This document shows, piece by piece, positions 38,663-47,850 of a stretch of DNA of 64,000 bases (positions are counted from its first letter, which is position 1; every line of letters starts with the position of its first letter). This stretch comes from Streptococcus oralis subsp. tigurinus (lineage in GTDB: Bacteria; Bacillota; Bacilli; Lactobacillales; Streptococcaceae), in NCBI RefSeq assembly GCF_002356415.1, contig NZ_AP018338.1:62001-126000 (forward strand), in the 5' to 3' direction. A program made the translations under genes and the position numbers. The notes under the pieces were generated by a model, which made no database searches, was not told where the DNA came from, and saw nothing but the letters and a program-made list of their open reading frames with translations.

Positions 38663-38675
38663 CTATAATTAGTAG

Positions 38676-38724
38676 TTTAACCTGACCTTCAAATAGGAGT
38701 ATACTAATAATGTAATCGTTATCA
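38676..38724 (+). promoter_or_regulatory. importer promoter with cre (CcpA) site
   Basis: -35-like TTTAAC (38676-38681), an 18-base spacer and -10 TATACT (38700-38705) are followed by TGTAATCGTTATCA (38711-38724). That matches the cre consensus TGWNANCGNTNWCA at every fixed position and sits over the start point, so glucose repression by CcpA is expected. Confidence 0.75.
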
Positions 38725-38775
38725 AACCTAAAAATTCGATGAAATCAGTTTTTAGGAATAAAAAGGGAGGAAATT

Positions 38776-39705
38776 ATGAAAAAGTTTTCAAAGACCTTGA
38801 GAGATAACTGGATCTTTCTCTTGATGGTTTTACCAGGGGCACTCTGGTTGATTCTATTCTTTTACATTCCAGTATTTGGGAATGTGGTCGCCTTTAAAGA
38901 CTACCATATGACCAGTAATGGTTTCATAGATAGTATTGTGAATAGTAAATGGGTCGGGTTAGATAATTTCAGATTCTTGTTTAGTTCAAAAGATGCCTTT
39001 ATCATCACTCGAAATACCGTTCTTTATAATCTCGGCTTTATCTTTATCGGTTTGATTGTATCAGTAGGGATTGCCATCATCCTCAGCGAGCTTCGCTCTA
39101 AGAGAATGGTTAAGATTTTCCAAACGTCTATGTTGTTCCCTTACTTCCTGTCATGGGTTATCATCAGTTTCTTTACAGATGCCTTCCTAAACATTGACAA
39201 AGGGGTCTTCAACCATTTCCTAACATCCATTGGCATGAAGGAAGTCAACTTCTACGCTGACTTAGGCATTTGGCCATACCTTCTCCTTTTCCTAGGTATT
39301 TGGAAAGGCTTTGGATATAGCAGTGTCATGTACTATGCGACGATCATGGGGATTGACCCAACCTACTATGAAGCAGCAACAGTGGACGGGGCTAGCAAGT
39401 GGCAACGCATTCGCAACGTAACCATTCCTCAGTTGACTCCACTTGTGACAGTTTTGACCATTCTTGCAGTCGGAAATATCTTCCGTGCAGACTTTGGTCT
39501 CTTCTATCAAATCCCGCACAATGCTGGTCAGCTTTACAATGTAACTAACGTTTTGGACGTATATGTCTTTAATGGTTTGACTCAGACTGCAGATATCGGT
39601 ATGGCTTCAGCAGCCGGTCTTTACCAATCCGTTGTCGGTTTGATACTGGTTATCCTATCAAACTTGCTTGCAAGACGAGTCGATCCAAACTCAGCTTTAT
39701 TCTAG
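38776..39705 (+). CDS. NgtP1-like sugar ABC transporter permease (309 aa)
   Basis: A LplB/UgpA-type permease with six hydrophobic segments and the EAA loop YEAATVDGASKWQRIRNVTI near residue 200. It follows AAAGGGAGG. With the next two genes it forms an oligosaccharide importer that, from memory, matches the pneumococcal N-glycan transporter NgtS-NgtP1-NgtP2. The set has no ATPase gene, so a shared MsmK-type ATPase is probably used. Confidence 0.85.
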   Translation: MKKFSKTLRDNWIFLLMVLPGALWLILFFYIPVFGNVVAFKDYHMTSNGFIDSIVNSKWVGLDNFRFLFSSKDAFIITRNTVLYNLGFIFIGLIVSVGIAIILSELRSKRMVKIFQTSMLFPYFLSWVIISFFTDAFLNIDKGVFNHFLTSIGMKEVNFYADLGIWPYLLLFLGIWKGFGYSSVMYYATIMGIDPTYYEAATVDGASKWQRIRNVTIPQLTPLVTVLTILAVGNIFRADFGLFYQIPHNAGQLYNVTNVLDVYVFNGLTQTADIGMASAAGLYQSVVGLILVILSNLLARRVDPNSALF

Positions 39706-39718
39706 AAAGGAGGAGAAT

Positions 39719-40642
39719 ATGGCAGAAAAGAAAATTAAAAAAGAAAAAATCGATAATGTCGGCATTCACTCCTTTAGTAAGAAGGCAGATATCTTCTTCA
39801 GTATTATTTCTGGATTGATTGCTCTCTCTTGTATCTTGCCCTTTATCTTCGTTATCATCATTTCGGTGACAGACGAAAAGAGCATCCTCCAGTATGGATA
39901 TAGCTTTTTCCCTTCGAAGTTTGGTGTAGATGGATTCCAGTTCCTAGCTCAGTTTAAAGATAAGATCCTCCAAGCGCTCTTTATCTCAGTTTTTGTAACC
40001 GTAGTCGGAACAGTGACCAACGTCTTCATCACAACCACCTATGCCTACGCCATCTCACGGACAACCTTTAAGTACCGCAGATTCTTTACAATTTTTGCCC
40101 TTCTTAGTATGTTGTTCAATGCTGGTTTGGTACCAGGCTATATTGTGGTAACTCGCCTGCTTCAACTGGGTGATACCGTTTGGGCCTTGATTGTTCCAAT
40201 GCTTCTCTCACCATTCAACATCATCTTGATGCGTTCCTTCTTCAAGAAGACCATTCCAGAAGCCATTCTCGAATCTGCTCGTATCGATGGTGCCAGTGAA
40301 GCCCGGATCTTCTTCCAGATTTGTTTGCCATTGTCACTTCCAGGTATCGCAACCATCACGCTTTTGACAGCTCTTGGTTTCTGGAACGACTGGTTCAACG
40401 CCCTTCTTTACATCAAGAGTGACAACTTGTATCCATTGCAATATTTGCTCATGCAAATCCAGCAAAATATGGACTACATCGCAAAAGCAGTCGGCCTATC
40501 TGGTCAACTGGGAGTCGCTCTTCCAAAGGAAACAGGACGTATGGCCATGGTTGTGGTTGCAACCCTTCCAATCGCGATTCTGTATCCATTCTTCCAACGC
40601 TACTTTGTTAAAGGTTTGACCATCGGTGGTGTGAAAGAATAG
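39719..40642 (+). CDS. NgtP2-like sugar ABC transporter permease (307 aa)
   Basis: I start at MAEKKIKKEK (ATG 39719) after AAAGGAGGAG; a longer frame from 39668 lies inside the preceding gene. It is a LplC/UgpE-type permease with six segments and the EAA loop LESARIDGASEARIFFQIC near residue 185. It starts 13 bases after the first permease. Confidence 0.85.
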   Translation: MAEKKIKKEKIDNVGIHSFSKKADIFFSIISGLIALSCILPFIFVIIISVTDEKSILQYGYSFFPSKFGVDGFQFLAQFKDKILQALFISVFVTVVGTVTNVFITTTYAYAISRTTFKYRRFFTIFALLSMLFNAGLVPGYIVVTRLLQLGDTVWALIVPMLLSPFNIILMRSFFKKTIPEAILESARIDGASEARIFFQICLPLSLPGIATITLLTALGFWNDWFNALLYIKSDNLYPLQYLLMQIQQNMDYIAKAVGLSGQLGVALPKETGRMAMVVVATLPIAILYPFFQRYFVKGLTIGGVKE

Positions 40643-40749
40643 CACTTGCTGAGAAACACCGTTTCTCTCTTCCCAACTTCATCTTAGTGATTGAAGTAAA
40701 AATCATTAAATCGTTTATAAGTTTAAAAACAAAAAAAGGAGTTTTTATC

Positions 40750-42234
40750 ATGAAAAACTGGAAAAAATATGCTTTTGCATCTGCTAGCGTAGTCGCTTTG
40801 GCTGCTGGTCTTGCTGCTTGTGGAAACCTTACAGGTAATAACAAAAAAGCTGCTGATACTACTTCAGGTGAAAAACCTGTTATCAAAATGTACCAAATCG
40901 GTGACAAACCAGACAACTTGGATGAATTGCTAGAAAATGCAAACAAAATCATCGAAGAAAAAGTCGGTGCTAAATTGGATATCCAATACCTCGGATGGGG
41001 TGACTATGATAAGAAAATGTCCGTTATCACATCATCTGGCGAAAACTATGATATCGCATTTGCATCTAACTATGTCGTAAATGCTCAAAAAGGTGCTTAT
41101 GCTGACTTGACTGATTTGTACAAGAAAGAAGGAGCAGAGCTTTACAAAGCACTTGACCCAGCTTACATCAAAGGGAACACTGTAAACGGTAAAATCTATG
41201 CAGTACCAGTTGCAGCTAACGTTGCGTCATCTCAAAACTTTGCCTTCAACGGAACTCTTCTTGCTAAATATGGAATCGATATTTCAGGTGTCACTTCATA
41301 CGAAACACTTGAACCAGTCTTGAAACAAATCAAAGAAAAAGCTCCAGATGTAGTACCATTTGCGGTTACGAAGAACTTCATCCCATCTGATAACTTTGAC
41401 TACCCAGTACCAAACGGACTTCCATTCGTTATCGACCTTGAAGGGGATACTACTAAGATTGTAAACCGTTACGAAGTACCTCGTTTCAAAGAACACTTGA
41501 AGACTCTTCACAAATTCTATGAAGCTGGATACATTCCAAAAGACGTAGCAACAAGCGACACTTCATTTGACCTTCAACAAGATACTTGGTTCGTTCGTGA
41601 AGAAACAGTAGGACCAGCTGACTACGGTAACAGCTTGCTTTCACGTGTTGCTAACAAAGACATCCAAATCAAACCAATCACTAACTTTATCAAGAAAAAC
41701 CAAACAACACAAGTTGCCAACTTTGTTATCTCAAACAACTCTAAGAACAAAGAAAAATCAATGGAAGTGTTGAACCTCTTGAACACTAACCCAGAACTCT
41801 TGAACGGTCTTGTTTACGGTCCAGAAGGCAAGAACTGGGAAAAAGTTGAAGGTAAAGAAAACCGTGTACGCGTTCTTGATGGCTATAAAGGAAATACTCA
41901 CATGTCAGGTTGGAACACAGGTAACAACTGGATCCTTTATATCAACGAAAACGTTACAGACCAACAAATCGAAGATTCTAAGAAACAATTGGCAGAAGCC
42001 AAAGAATCTCCAGCGCTTGGATTTATCTTTAACACTGACAGTGTGAAATCTGAAATTTCAGCAATTTCTAACACAATGCAACAATTCGATACAGCTATCA
42101 ACACTGGTACTGTAGACCCAGATAAAGCTATTCCAGAATTGATGGAAAAATTGAAATCTGAAGGTGCCTACGAAAAAGTATTGAACGAAATGCAAAAACA
42201 ATACGACGAATTCTTGAAAAACAAAAAATCATAA
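40750..42234 (+). CDS. NgtS-like glycan-binding lipoprotein (494 aa)
   Basis: I start at MKNWKKYAFA (ATG 40750) with AAAAAAGGAG upstream. Lipobox LAAC places Cys24 at the membrane surface. Mature-domain patterns such as IKMYQIGDKPDNLDELL and YLGWGDYDKKMSVITSSGEN match, from memory, pneumococcal NgtS, which binds biantennary N-glycans released from host proteins. It would feed the six cytoplasmic enzymes encoded upstream. Confidence 0.85.
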   Translation: MKNWKKYAFASASVVALAAGLAACGNLTGNNKKAADTTSGEKPVIKMYQIGDKPDNLDELLENANKIIEEKVGAKLDIQYLGWGDYDKKMSVITSSGENYDIAFASNYVVNAQKGAYADLTDLYKKEGAELYKALDPAYIKGNTVNGKIYAVPVAANVASSQNFAFNGTLLAKYGIDISGVTSYETLEPVLKQIKEKAPDVVPFAVTKNFIPSDNFDYPVPNGLPFVIDLEGDTTKIVNRYEVPRFKEHLKTLHKFYEAGYIPKDVATSDTSFDLQQDTWFVREETVGPADYGNSLLSRVANKDIQIKPITNFIKKNQTTQVANFVISNNSKNKEKSMEVLNLLNTNPELLNGLVYGPEGKNWEKVEGKENRVRVLDGYKGNTHMSGWNTGNNWILYINENVTDQQIEDSKKQLAEAKESPALGFIFNTDSVKSEISAISNTMQQFDTAINTGTVDPDKAIPELMEKLKSEGAYEKVLNEMQKQYDEFLKNKKS

Positions 42235-42278
42235 GCTCGATTGATTTCGTGTATTCATTCCTAATTCCTAAAAATGTG

Positions 42279-42320
42279 ATCACTGCCTTCCTTAGTTTCC
42301 TAGGGGAGGTAGTGATTTTT
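42279..42320 (+). terminator. terminator after the binding protein gene
   Basis: ATCACTGCCTTCC pairs with GGGAGGTAGTGAT (one wobble or mismatch), followed by a T run. Confidence 0.85.
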
Positions 42321-42395
42321 AGGATGTAAAAAAAGAAAAGAGTAGTTCTAAGAGTTTTGGCGATGTGATACACATGTATCTACAGGAGGTCCATT

Positions 42396-43085
42396 ATGAA
42401 AAAATATCGTCTTCTTTTCAAAATGAGTGCTGTCTTCTCCTACCTATTTTTCGTATTTGGTCTTTCTCAGCTGACGTCTATTGTTCAAAATTATTGGCAA
42501 TTTTCTTCTCAGGTAGGAAATATCTTCTGGATTCAAAATATCTTAAGTCTGCTATTTAGTGGAGTCATGATTTGGATTCTGCTTAAGACAGGCCATGGTT
42601 ATCTCTTTCGCATTCCGAGAAAAAAATGGTTCTGGTATTCGATTTTGACAGTCCTAGTAGCGGTAGTTCATATATCTTTTAATATTCAGACAGCTAGATA
42701 TGTTCAGTCAACTGCTGAAGGTTGGGCTCTACTGATTGGTTTTAGTGAGACTAATTTTGCTGAGCTAGGTATCTATATAACTCTGTTCTTTCTAGTGCCA
42801 CTGATGGAAGAGTTAATCTATAGAGGATTACTTCAACACGCCTTCTTTAAACATTCGCGATTTGGCCTTGATTTGCTTCTTCCTTCCATTTTGTTTGCTC
42901 TCCCTCATTTTTCAAGTCTGCCTAGTCTGTTAGATATTTCTGTCTTTGCAACATTTGGAATCATCTTTGCCAGTTTGACCCGCTACACCAAGAGCATTTA
43001 TCCATCCTATGCGGTGCATGTGATTAATAATATTGTCGCGACATTACCATTTTTGCTGACTTTTCTACATAGGGTATTTGGGTAA
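42396..43085 (+). CDS. CPBP-family intramembrane protease / Abi-type protein (229 aa)
   Basis: It has about seven membrane segments with the CPBP motifs EELIYRGLL (EExxxR) near residue 145, FALPHFSSL and HVINNIVA. Such proteins act in bacteriocin self-immunity or membrane protein processing. ACAGGAGGT sets the ATG. An EntA-type immunity gene follows, supporting an immunity role. Confidence 0.8.
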   Translation: MKKYRLLFKMSAVFSYLFFVFGLSQLTSIVQNYWQFSSQVGNIFWIQNILSLLFSGVMIWILLKTGHGYLFRIPRKKWFWYSILTVLVAVVHISFNIQTARYVQSTAEGWALLIGFSETNFAELGIYITLFFLVPLMEELIYRGLLQHAFFKHSRFGLDLLLPSILFALPHFSSLPSLLDISVFATFGIIFASLTRYTKSIYPSYAVHVINNIVATLPFLLTFLHRVFG

Positions 43086-43141
43086 AATATTGGTACGAGA
43101 GTTAGGAATGATAGCTTTTCAATTTAAGGAGGAAAATAAGT

Positions 43142-43438
43142 ATGACACCATTAAAATGGTTTGCTGGAGGAAGTGAAAGACGTTGTGAAGCCATGACTAT
43201 CATAAATCATCTATTGGAAGATATAAAGGATGAGCATCAACTTACTCCCTTGAAAAATCAGTTAGTGATTTATAAAAGACGACTAAGGGACGACGGGACC
43301 TCTGTTCCATTTATATTGAGCCAAATGAATGTTGACCTTTCGCGTGTATTGATTGAAAACAAGCTAAGTTTGTCAGAAAGTCAAGCCGAGCAGATCAAAA
43401 AATTGAGAGAATTATCTGTTATTCGGTATGGTTACTGA
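43142..43438 (+). CDS. EntA-type bacteriocin immunity protein (98 aa)
   Basis: A small four-helix protein with the pattern of class II bacteriocin immunity proteins (enterocin A immunity family): ERRCEAMTIINHLLEDIKDE, PLKNQLVIYKRRL, SVPFILSQMNVDLSRVLIEN and LSLSESQAEQIKKLREL. AAGGAGG lies upstream. No bacteriocin precursor or exporter is adjacent, so it may be orphan immunity. Confidence 0.75.
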   Translation: MTPLKWFAGGSERRCEAMTIINHLLEDIKDEHQLTPLKNQLVIYKRRLRDDGTSVPFILSQMNVDLSRVLIENKLSLSESQAEQIKKLRELSVIRYGY

Positions 43439-43569
43439 TGAAGTGCAGTGGCAGGTCTCTCTATATAATTTCCGGTCAAATAAATTGCATTCGTTTTCTC
43501 AAGTGGGTATACTAGAATAGTCGAATGAAAAATTCTGAAAATTTAAGAATAGAAAAGAGAACAAATCTT

Positions 43570-44556
43570 ATGGCAAAAGATATTCGTGTCTTACTTTACT
43601 ACCTCTATACTCCAATTGAAAACGCAGAGCAATTTGCGGCAGATCACTTGGCTTTCTGTAAATCAATCGGCCTTAAAGGCCGTATCCTAGTCGCTGACGA
43701 GGGAATTAACGGAACAGTTTCAGGTGACTACGAAACAACTCAAAAATACATGGACTACGTTCACAGCCTCCCAGGAATGGAAGACCTCTGGTTCAAGATT
43801 GACGAAGAAAATGAACAAGCCTTCAAGAAGATGTTTGTTCGCTACAAGAAAGAAATTGTCCACCTTGGTTTGGAAGACAACGACTTTGATAATGACATCA
43901 ACCCACTTGAAACAACAGGTGCTTATTTGTCTCCAAAAGAGTTCAAAGAAGCCCTTCTTGACGAAGATACAGTGGTCCTTGACACACGTAACGATTATGA
44001 GTACGATCTAGGACACTTCCGTGGGGCTATCCGCCCAGACATCCGCAACTTCCGTGAGTTGCCACAATGGGTTCGTGACAATAAGGAAAAATTCATGGAC
44101 AAGCGTGTTGTGGTTTACTGTACAGGTGGCGTTCGCTGTGAGAAATTTTCAGGCTGGATGGTCCGTGAAGGCTACAAAGATGTTGGCCAATTGCACGGAG
44201 GAATCGCAACTTACGGTAAAGACCCAGAAGTTCAAGGTGAACTTTGGGATGGGAAAATGTACGTCTTTGACGAGCGTATCGCCGTTGATGTCAACCATGT
44301 CAACCCAACCATCGTAGGAAAAGACTGGTTTGATGGAACACCATGTGAACGCTATGTCAACTGTGGAAATCCCTTCTGTAACCGTCGTATCTTGACATCA
44401 GAGGAAAATGAAGACAAGTACCTTCGTGGATGCTCACACGAGTGTCGTGTTCACCCACGCAACCGCTATGTTTCCGAAAATGAATTGACACAAGCAGAAG
44501 TGATCGAGCGCCTAGCTGCAATCGGTGAAAGCTTGGATCAAGCAGCTACTGTATAA
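43570..44556 (+). CDS. trhO: TrhO, tRNA uridine(34) hydroxylase, rhodanese-fold (328 aa)
   Basis: I start at [16 protein letters not shown] (ATG 43570); a longer frame to 43525 lacks a good site. The N-terminal UPF0176 domain contains [13 protein letters not shown]. The rhodanese domain follows with [16 protein letters not shown] and the active-site Cys in [13 protein letters not shown] near residue 183. A Cys-rich C-terminal end has CNRRI and CSHECRVHP. TrhO uses oxygen to make 5-hydroxyuridine at tRNA position 34. Confidence 0.92.
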   Translation: MAKDIRVLLYYLYTPIENAEQFAADHLAFCKSIGLKGRILVADEGINGTVSGDYETTQKYMDYVHSLPGMEDLWFKIDEENEQAFKKMFVRYKKEIVHLGLEDNDFDNDINPLETTGAYLSPKEFKEALLDEDTVVLDTRNDYEYDLGHFRGAIRPDIRNFRELPQWVRDNKEKFMDKRVVVYCTGGVRCEKFSGWMVREGYKDVGQLHGGIATYGKDPEVQGELWDGKMYVFDERIAVDVNHVNPTIVGKDWFDGTPCERYVNCGNPFCNRRILTSEENEDKYLRGCSHECRVHPRNRYVSENELTQAEVIERLAAIGESLDQAATV

Positions 44557-44561
44557 CATCA

Positions 44562-44585
44562 AACAGTCCTTAGGGGCTGTTTTTC
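44562..44585 (+). terminator. terminator after trhO
   Basis: ACAGTCC/GGGGCTGT hairpin around TTA, followed by TTTT. Confidence 0.75.
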
Positions 44586-44677
44586 TATGCTTTTTATCTA
44601 AAAATCTAAAGTTTGTTTCTGTATCTTTCAGGAAAATAGGTTATACTATGTGTAAACGATTTCAAAGGAGGCCAGTT

Positions 44678-45538
44678 ATGGCGAAAACATTTTTTATCCC
44701 AAATAAAGAAAGCATTCTAGGACAACAGGAGGTTTTGACTGCCAAGTCTATCTTGGCCTTGGTGGAGGGCTTGGAGTCACACAGTTATGATGCGGTCTAT
44801 CTCCGTCAGTCCCTCAATCGTCTCGAGTATATCGAGTGTGGGATTGTAGGCCAGTCGCAATTTCTCTTCAAGGTCAACTATGTGGATAGCCGAAAAGGCT
44901 ATCAAGTGGTGATTCCAGATTTTCTTACTAGAGCGGACTGGGAGATTGTAGAGACTCTCCTCCAGGCCCTATCGAGCAAGTTGGGGGAAGCGGTAGAAGG
45001 GCTAGATGGTTTTGATTTTGAAGCTTATTTCCGACAAACGGTCAAGCATTATTTAGCGGATAAGGCGATTCGTTTAGTATATTGCCAAGGACTCTTGTCC
45101 CCTATCTATCTCAACAAGGAATACCTCGAGAGCTTTTTGGCTGAGGATGGATTGGCACGTTTTGAAGAGCTGGTCAAGAAGGTTCAAGGATCTGATGCCT
45201 ACCTTGCCAGTGTGAAATTTTACCCAGACGCCCAAGGTAAGGTGCACGGTATCTATCACCTAGCCCAGGGAGTCAAGACAATTTTGCCAAAGGAACCCTT
45301 TGTACCAGCTCCTTATACCGAGCAGCTGGCGGGCAAGGAGCTTATTTGGGAGATTGACCTAGTGACGATTTCTGGTGATGGCTCAAAAGCAGAAGACTAT
45401 GAAGCCATCGCTCGCTTGGATTATGCAAGATTCCTAGAGTCATTACCAACAGCATTTTACCACCAACTAGATGCCAATCAACTAGAAGTACAAGCCATTT
45501 TGGGAAAAGACTTTGAAGAATTGGCACAAGAAAAGTAA
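44678..45538 (+). CDS. DUF4299 family protein (286 aa)
   Basis: I start at MAKTFFIPNKES (ATG 44678) with AAAGGAGG and a TATACT at 44642-44647; a frame extending to 44525 lies inside trhO. The protein is soluble and acidic, with no catalytic motif. I know it as DUF4299, of unknown function, found in streptococci. Its last residues (ILGKDFEELAQEK) recur in decayed form at 51263-51322, so a second copy once lay downstream. Confidence 0.75.
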   Translation: MAKTFFIPNKESILGQQEVLTAKSILALVEGLESHSYDAVYLRQSLNRLEYIECGIVGQSQFLFKVNYVDSRKGYQVVIPDFLTRADWEIVETLLQALSSKLGEAVEGLDGFDFEAYFRQTVKHYLADKAIRLVYCQGLLSPIYLNKEYLESFLAEDGLARFEELVKKVQGSDAYLASVKFYPDAQGKVHGIYHLAQGVKTILPKEPFVPAPYTEQLAGKELIWEIDLVTISGDGSKAEDYEAIARLDYARFLESLPTAFYHQLDANQLEVQAILGKDFEELAQEK

Positions 45539-45692
45539 AGCAGGTCAACTGCTATTTAGCATGCGAAAGATAGTTTAGCTTAGTTAGGTTTTGTAATGTG
45601 AAATTTCAAAAATTGCTTAGTTCAATGAAAAATAGTATAATATAACAAAAAATAGAATATTGTTCGTTAAATAATGATCAGGAGATCTTGAG

Positions 45693-46616
45693 ATGGATAT
45701 CAAGAAGGAAGTAGGTAAAAGAATCCGAATGTTGCGAGAGATGAAACATATCACTCGTGAAACTCTTTGTGATGATGAAACTGAGATAACGGTGCGCCAA
45801 TTAGCACGGATTGAATCAGGGCAGTCTTCCCCAAGTTTATCTAAGGTAGAGTATATAGCTTACAAACTAGGTTGTCCAATTTCACATATAGTAGATATGG
45901 ATCATATGATTTTACCTTCAGAGTACTTGATAGTAAAGGATAAACTTATTAAGTTTCAAACTTATGGAGATGATGATAGAATCCAGGTTAAGGAAGAGTT
46001 GTTTGAAAGAGTTTACGAACACTATTATGACAGTCTACCTGAGGATGAGCAGATTGCTGTTAGTGCCTTACAAGCTAGTTTTGATGTCTTTGTAAGTGAA
46101 GATGCAGGGTTTGGCGATGCTTTGCTTGATGAGTATTTTGAGCAAGTAAAGATAAGGAAAAACTACTCGGTGAATGATTTGCTTTTGATAAAGCTGTACT
46201 TTGTTTCATGTTTAGCAAGACCGACTGAGTATAATCCTGAACTATTTTGGATGCTTTCTAAAAAACTTATAAGAGAAACAAATTCATCAGATTTAGAGAC
46301 AGCCTATATGTTAAAAAGAACTGTGCTTGATTCTTTAGCTGTTCAATGGATGGAAAAATCTTACTCCACTTTTGAGCCTTATGTTAAGGCAATGAACACA
46401 TTGATGACCTTATCGCAGGATTTTCAAAACAAGCCAATTGTCGATATGCTAGATGCTATGTGTACCTTATTTCATAAACAGGATAAGGAAAAAGCTATCC
46501 AATTATATGACAGAGCTATTGTTTGTGCTCAAGCATTTGGGGACTCAGTATTAGAAGCGCGTATATTGGGAGAAAAAGAAAGAGATTTAAAAACTTTTGA
46601 GGAAATGAAGAGCTAA
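45693..46616 (+). CDS. RRNPP-like transcriptional regulator (XRE HTH plus TPR) (307 aa)
   Basis: Residues 1-62 are an XRE helix-turn-helix (KRIRMLREMKHITRETLCDD, TVRQLARIESGQSSPSLSKV). The rest is all helical, with TPR-like repeats such as DKEKAIQLYDRAIVCAQAFG near residue 268. This is the architecture of peptide-sensing PlcR/TprA-type regulators, though a peptide partner is not visible nearby. AGGAG lies before the ATG and a terminator after it. It probably controls the exporter genes that follow. Confidence 0.75.
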   Translation: MDIKKEVGKRIRMLREMKHITRETLCDDETEITVRQLARIESGQSSPSLSKVEYIAYKLGCPISHIVDMDHMILPSEYLIVKDKLIKFQTYGDDDRIQVKEELFERVYEHYYDSLPEDEQIAVSALQASFDVFVSEDAGFGDALLDEYFEQVKIRKNYSVNDLLLIKLYFVSCLARPTEYNPELFWMLSKKLIRETNSSDLETAYMLKRTVLDSLAVQWMEKSYSTFEPYVKAMNTLMTLSQDFQNKPIVDMLDAMCTLFHKQDKEKAIQLYDRAIVCAQAFGDSVLEARILGEKERDLKTFEEMKS

Positions 46617-46641
46617 CATGACATTTTTGTCATGTTTTTTT
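46616..46641 (+). terminator. terminator overlapping the regulator stop
   Basis: ACATGACA pairs perfectly with TGTCATGT around TTTT, then T6. Confidence 0.85.
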
Positions 46642-46710
46642 GTTTTTGAAAGCGGTAAACTAGAGATGTAATGAAAAGTCAAGAGAGTTATTTGGGTTAG
46701 GAGGGAAGAG

Positions 46711-46932
46711 ATGAGCAATCTTAGTATCTCACTAGAGACTTTTATACAAACTCGCCACAGTTTGATAATTCGAAATAACACGACTGATCAAAAGTTGGTA
46801 GAGATAGTATTAAATAACGAAGTCTTTCGCCTAGCAATTTTAGATGCAGGTGAAGAGCGAGTTTTAATTCTGCCTGAGGAAGTTACAGATGTAAAGAATT
46901 TTGGAATTTCAGAGGTGGAGGATAATTCATGA
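46711..46932 (+). CDS. 73-residue orphan protein at the head of the exporter operon
   Basis: AGGAGGGAAGAG gives a strong start. The product has alternating hydrophobic strands (HSLIIRNNTT, LVEIVLNNEVFRLAILDAG, ERVLILPEEV) and an acidic end. It has no Cys, no Gly-Gly leader end and no signal peptide. It is thus not a usual C39 substrate, but its place first in a C39 exporter operon keeps precursor, chaperone or leader-binding roles open. Its stop overlaps a 12-codon ORF and the ABC gene follows. Confidence 0.6.
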   Translation: MSNLSISLETFIQTRHSLIIRNNTTDQKLVEIVLNNEVFRLAILDAGEERVLILPEEVTDVKNFGISEVEDNS

Positions 46933-46963
46933 AGCCAAAAGATCTAATGAACGGAGAGAAACT

Positions 46964-47827
46964 ATGAATCGTGTGATTTTAAGTCTTAAAAATATCGATA
47001 AAACATATGGAAAAGAACAGGTTCTCCATAATGTTTCCTTTGATATTGGGAAAGGGGAAATATGTGGCCTTATTGGTGAAAATGGTGCTGGCAAGACAAC
47101 ATTAATGAGAATTCTCCTAGGACTCATTCGAGCTGATAAGGGAGAAATCGAGAGTGTTTCGCAGCATAAGATTGGCAGTATTATCGAATCACCTGCCCTT
47201 TATCCAAACTTGACTGGACGTCAACACCTGCAATATTATAAAACAAGATTTGGTTTAAAGACAGATATCACAAAAATGTTGGAATTGGTTCACTTGCCTG
47301 AACCGTCATGGGATCGAAAAGTAAAAAACTATTCTCTTGGCATGAAACAAAGATTATCGATAGCAATTGCGCTTTTGGATAATCCAGAGCTTATTATCTT
47401 AGATGAACCCGTGAATGGGTTAGATCCTCAAGGGATTTCAGATTTAAGAAAAATGATTTTGAATTTAAGGGATCAGTTAGGAGTTACTTTTTTAATCTCG
47501 AGCCATATTCTGTCAGAATTGGAATTTATAACAGATAAGTATATCATCATGAAACAAGGAAAGATTCTAAATGTGATGAGTTCACAAATGCTAGCGACCA
47601 ATTTATCTGAAAAAATTTTCCTAAAGACAAGTGATAATCAGATTCTACAAATGTTTTTAGAAAAAGAGGGCGTTGACCATTTTGAGCAGGATGACTATCT
47701 GGTTGTGACAGAGAAGGAAAAATTAATGGCTATTTTGGAATATAGTGTCGCTTCAAATCTAGTAATACAGGATATTTATATTAAGAAGGAACGCTTTGAG
47801 GACTACTATTTGCGTAATATTATCTGA
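46964..47827 (+). CDS. BcrA/LanF-type ABC transporter ATPase (287 aa)
   Basis: I start at MNRVILSLKNID (ATG 46964) with ACGGAGAG upstream. Walker A GENGAGKTTL is near residue 40, signature YSLGMKQRLSIA near 127, Walker B LIILDEPVNGLDPQG near 145 and the switch His in ISSHI. The C-terminal 80 residues are typical of bacitracin/lantibiotic resistance ATPases. It pairs with the permease after it, probably for immunity or extrusion. Confidence 0.88.
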   Translation: MNRVILSLKNIDKTYGKEQVLHNVSFDIGKGEICGLIGENGAGKTTLMRILLGLIRADKGEIESVSQHKIGSIIESPALYPNLTGRQHLQYYKTRFGLKTDITKMLELVHLPEPSWDRKVKNYSLGMKQRLSIAIALLDNPELIILDEPVNGLDPQGISDLRKMILNLRDQLGVTFLISSHILSELEFITDKYIIMKQGKILNVMSSQMLATNLSEKIFLKTSDNQILQMFLEKEGVDHFEQDDYLVVTEKEKLMAILEYSVASNLVIQDIYIKKERFEDYYLRNII

Positions 47828-47850
47828 TGATTTAAGAAAGGAGGAGAGTC

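Noticed and set aside
46671..46700. Nine-codon ORF (MKSQESYLG) as a signalling peptide for the TPR regulator
   Set aside because: It overlaps the probable promoter and ribosome binding region of the 73-residue gene, has no secretion signal and no binding site of its own.
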